In this document: piece after piece, positions 58,243 to 60,605 of the stretch
Numbering within the stretch: the stretch's first letter is position 1
Layout of the letters: every line of letters starts with the position of its first letter
Source of the DNA: JAUMBM01 sp964441755
GTDB lineage: Bacteria; Bacteroidota; Bacteroidia; Chitinophagales; Saprospiraceae
Length of the DNA: 60,605 bases
NCBI GenBank assembly: GCA_964441755.1
Contig: CAYTVG010000020.1
Location: 1 to 60,605 of the forward strand
Direction of reading: 5' to 3'
The notes under the pieces: generated by a model
What the model was told of the DNA's origin: nothing
Seen by the model: only the letters and a program-made list of their open reading frames with translations
Database searches by the model: none
Made by a program: the position numbers and the translations under genes

Positions 58243-60605
58243 TTACTCTACAATGAGCATTGTTTTCGTCTCCTGATAGTCTCCGCAGCGGAGGGTGTAA
58301 CTTACGACGCCCGTGAGACCCAGCGATTTGGCCGATACCCGGTATTCATGGTAACCAGCCGGCAGCATGGCCTGCATCACCTGCAGGGTACGGCCAAGGC
58401 CGTCCTGCAGGCTTAGCGTGGCTGGCCCCCCTTCGGCCAGGTAAAAACGTATTACCGTTTCCTCCGTAAAGGGGTTCGGTATATTTTGATACAGAGTGTT
58501 GGTTGTCTGTACTGACGTCGGTTGCACAAAGGCAATCCCCACTTCCTTCAGTTCTCCGCTGCGGCCGTAGGCCTCAGCCATCGTGTAGCGGCTGCTGATG
58601 CTCAGTACCTCTCGCAGGCGTACGCTTGCCTTCGCGCGGATCACCAGCTCATACAGCACATCTTCATCGCTTACGCTGCCGTCGGCCTGACCTGTCGGCC
58701 AGTTCCAGCTGCTCGTCAGGCTGCCTTCGCTCACATAGCGCTGGCCCAGATGCGCCTCGCCTACGGCGGCAGGTATCACCTGCTCGATGGTAGCGGCTGT
58801 CGTGTTCAGCTGCAGCGTGTACTGATAGCCCTGTACTTTCGTAAGCTCCCGTGCACGCACGGCTACCCGCGTCAGTTCACCCGCCTTCAGCAGCACACCC
58901 TCCACTTCCAGTTCGAAGCGGCCGTTCAGACTGCGCTCCTCTGTTGCCAGCAGATTGGCCTGCGCACTGCCGTTCACATCACCCACTTTCACTGCGATGA
59001 AGTCAGCTCCCAGCACCTCCGCACTCAGGTTGTTGTAGTTCAGCACTTCAGGGAAGGCTGCAAACCATGGGTTGGTTGGCACAGGGAACACATAGCCTGC
59101 AGGGATAAACCGCCAGCTCGTGTTGTTCGCAAAGTCCGTGTCGATGTTCAGGATCAGCCTGCGCAGCTGTATCAGGTCGAGGGTCGTAATCGTCGATGAA
59201 CGGTTAACATCCGCAGCAATCAGCTTGTAAGGGCTGCCCAGCGGCTGTATGTTCAGGATGTGGCGGCTGATCAGCACCAGGTCAAAGGTCGTCACCCCGT
59301 TGAGCGGGTTGACATCCAGACTTGGCGTCACGGTGTAGTCACCGCCTGCCTGCAGACCTTCGAAGCTGAACGTACCGTTCGCGCCCGTCGTTACCGTCTG
59401 GCTGCCGTGACCACTCACGCTCACCTGTACACCCTGTACCGGTACAGAGCCTTCCGTGCGGATCGCACCTGAGATAGAACCGCCCGGAGCACACAGCCCG
59501 TTCGGATCCTGCAGCAGCAGGTAGCTCTCGCAGTAGTCGTAGTTGCCCGCACCGTCGATGGCGTACACGTAGATCGTCACTGTCGCCTGTCCGTCAGCAC
59601 CACCGTAAGCCTGGTAATCCGCACAGTCAAACTGTATACTGCCGGCTGTCGTCGGATTCGGGGCTACGCCCGGTGCCAGTTGTGCTGCGTAGATCGCTAT
59701 CTTCAGCGGTCCTGAGCAGTCACCATCCAGACTCGACACAAACTGTGCCGCTGTCAGTACAGGTGTCATACCGCCGTCTATCGTTCCGTTGCCGTCCGTA
59801 TCCGCAGGCATCAGCGTCGCTGTAAGCCCGTTGATGCAGACCGGTGCCGATACCTTGCAGTCGCGCACTTCAAATACTGCTACCACACCCGTCGCCTCAT
59901 TCGCACAGCCGTCGTTGGCATGGATCAGGAAGGCGTGGCGACCGATCGGGAAGACTCCCTCGATGCGGTAGTTACCACCGCCGAGGTTGATCAGGGTAGC
60001 CGTCAGTTCTGCGTCTGTTGAGAACTCAGGCTCCGTCACAATCCCGTCACCGTTCGCATCCACCACATTCGCATCCAGATACAGGCGCGTATTCAGCCCC
60101 TGCAGTCCGCAGCCGTCCGTCACGCTGAACGCTATCGTCACCGTGCCGTCGCAGCTCGTGTTGTCGTACGAACAGAAGCTGCTGTACGCACTCACCGCAA
60201 TCACCGGATCACTGCTGTCGTACACCTTGATAAACTGGCTGTACTCGTAGTAACCAAACGAACGCAGCTGCGGGTTACCGAAGGCATTCGGCGCCAGCTC
60301 CGTGTTCACCTGACTGTTCGCCCAGTGGCCGTTCGGCCGTGGCAGCGCAGGGTTCGGCTGGCAGCGGTTGTTGCCCAGCAGCGGGTTGTTGTTGATCTCG
60401 CTGTTGTCGCGGTCGAGGTAGACAACCGAACCCCAGGGGTTAGCCGTCGTCACTGCACCCGCTACCGTGCGCACCAGCACCCACACATCTTCATCACCAC
60501 CCTGGTTGTCGCAGTCCTCATCGCGGCGTATGACCACCGGATCCGTCTCGCCATCCCACTGACACCAGTTGATCACCCGGTACGTACGCTTAATCTTGTA
60601 GCACT
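58243..60605 (-). CDS. Large T9SS cargo protein with dockerin-like repeats, 5' part outside the window
   Basis: The frame is open to the window edge, so the protein is longer than the 787 residues seen. The visible N-terminal part reads KIKRTYRVINWCQWDGETDP, typical of repeated cysteine-bearing adhesin modules. A carboxypeptidase-regulatory-like domain (GGSISGAIRTEGSVPVQGVQV) follows. Then comes a dockerin-like stretch with Ca-binding-like DVNPLNGVTTFDLVLISRHILN and DVNRSSTITTLDLIQLRRLIL. A cohesin-like region and a type A T9SS tail (LYQNIPNPFTEETVIRFYL to the end) complete it. It is probably a surface protein or scaffold. The GTG at 60576 is not the true start. Confidence 0.88.
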   Translation of the reverse strand, partial: CYKIKRTYRVINWCQWDGETDPVVIRRDEDCDNQGGDEDVWVLVRTVAGAVTTANPWGSVVYLDRDNSEINNNPLLGNNRCQPNPALPRPNGHWANSQVNTELAPNAFGNPQLRSFGYYEYSQFIKVYDSSDPVIAVSAYSSFCSYDNTSCDGTVTIAFSVTDGCGLQGLNTRLYLDANVVDANGDGIVTEPEFSTDAELTATLINLGGGNYRIEGVFPIGRHAFLIHANDGCANEATGVVAVFEVRDCKVSAPVCINGLTATLMPADTDGNGTIDGGMTPVLTAAQFVSSLDGDCSGPLKIAIYAAQLAPGVAPNPTTAGSIQFDCADYQAYGGADGQATVTIYVYAIDGAGNYDYCESYLLLQDPNGLCAPGGSISGAIRTEGSVPVQGVQVSVSGHGSQTVTTGANGTFSFEGLQAGGDYTVTPSLDVNPLNGVTTFDLVLISRHILNIQPLGSPYKLIAADVNRSSTITTLDLIQLRRLILNIDTDFANNTSWRFIPAGYVFPVPTNPWFAAFPEVLNYNNLSAEVLGADFIAVKVGDVNGSAQANLLATEERSLNGRFELEVEGVLLKAGELTRVAVRARELTKVQGYQYTLQLNTTAATIEQVIPAAVGEAHLGQRYVSEGSLTSSWNWPTGQADGSVSDEDVLYELVIRAKASVRLREVLSISSRYTMAEAYGRSGELKEVGIAFVQPTSVQTTNTLYQNIPNPFTEETVIRFYLAEGGPATLSLQDGLGRTLQVMQAMLPAGYHEYRVSAKSLGLTGVVSYTLRCGDYQETKTMLIVE

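Overview
The window comes from the chromosome of a Bacteroidota bacterium, most likely a gliding, T9SS-bearing member of the Saprospiria (the phylum is well supported by the sequence, the class is inference). Evidence: a SusC/SusD pair; three secreted proteins with type IX secretion C-terminal domains; the T9SS regulator PorX; a LepB with the phylum's N-terminal membrane extension; the rpmB-rpmG-DUF4295-ftsY block; and -7 promoter boxes of the phylum's TAnnTTTG type in front of many genes. No phage, insertion sequence or CRISPR array is visible. Most genes are chromosomal housekeeping or envelope genes. GC content rises visibly from the left third to the region around 46-56 kb.

Layout. 0-2.5 kb: partial tRNA-Thr, hpf-xerC, and a TonB C-terminal-domain protein without a membrane anchor. 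2.7-8.6 kb: SusC-SusD-lipoprotein uptake operon. 8.9-19 kb: pdxJ, a large lipoprotein, serC, lepB, a glucosaminidase, rfbC, a [2Fe-2S] ferredoxin and a NatAB-type ABC exporter. 19.3-24.6 kb: a secreted trypsin-fold protease with a T9SS tail, then a GH5 mannanase-like enzyme. 24.7-31.2 kb: a CzcA/C/B-type divalent-metal efflux operon led by a small His-rich protein. 31.3-36.5 kb: App1-type phosphatase, ftsY, ribosomal genes, tRNA-Arg, a VIT1-like transporter and era. 36.8-42 kb: a gliding-type T9SS protein, riboflavin synthase, SlyD and a DksA-like protein. 42-49.9 kb: two possible small genes, a TPR protein with porX, a lipoprotein, a Glu/Leu dehydrogenase, an amidohydrolase and tryptophan 2,3-dioxygenase. 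50.5-56.7 kb: a Pif1-like helicase fused to an HRDC-like region and a terminal HTH, a truncated CHAT/TPR protein, purD and a LytTR protein. 57-60.6 kb: an Rpn/PD-(D/E)XK protein and the 3' part of a large dockerin-like T9SS protein.

The most unusual feature is not a gene. Intergenic regions are full of long, often perfect palindromes. Many share one design: a GC core (GGCGGC or GGCAGC, a loop of about 4 nt, then the complement) flanked by TTTT on the 5' side and AAAA on the 3' side, then by outer arms that differ between loci but stay self-complementary. That polarity is the reverse of a normal intrinsic terminator. Several of these elements lie between convergent genes, one has a stop codon in its loop, one overlaps a possible start codon, one sits in the lepB leader, and two loci hold clusters of four. 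A second class has only T-tract/A-tract stems. Other points of note are a triplicated gene end at the truncated CHAT gene, two promoters placed so that the mRNA would be leaderless, and an orphan promoter upstream of the Rpn gene.

Functionally, PorX, LepB and the T9SS cargo point to an envelope that secretes and displays enzymes. The mannanase-like enzyme and the SusCD system suggest polymer or peptide foraging. No T9SS core component is in the window.
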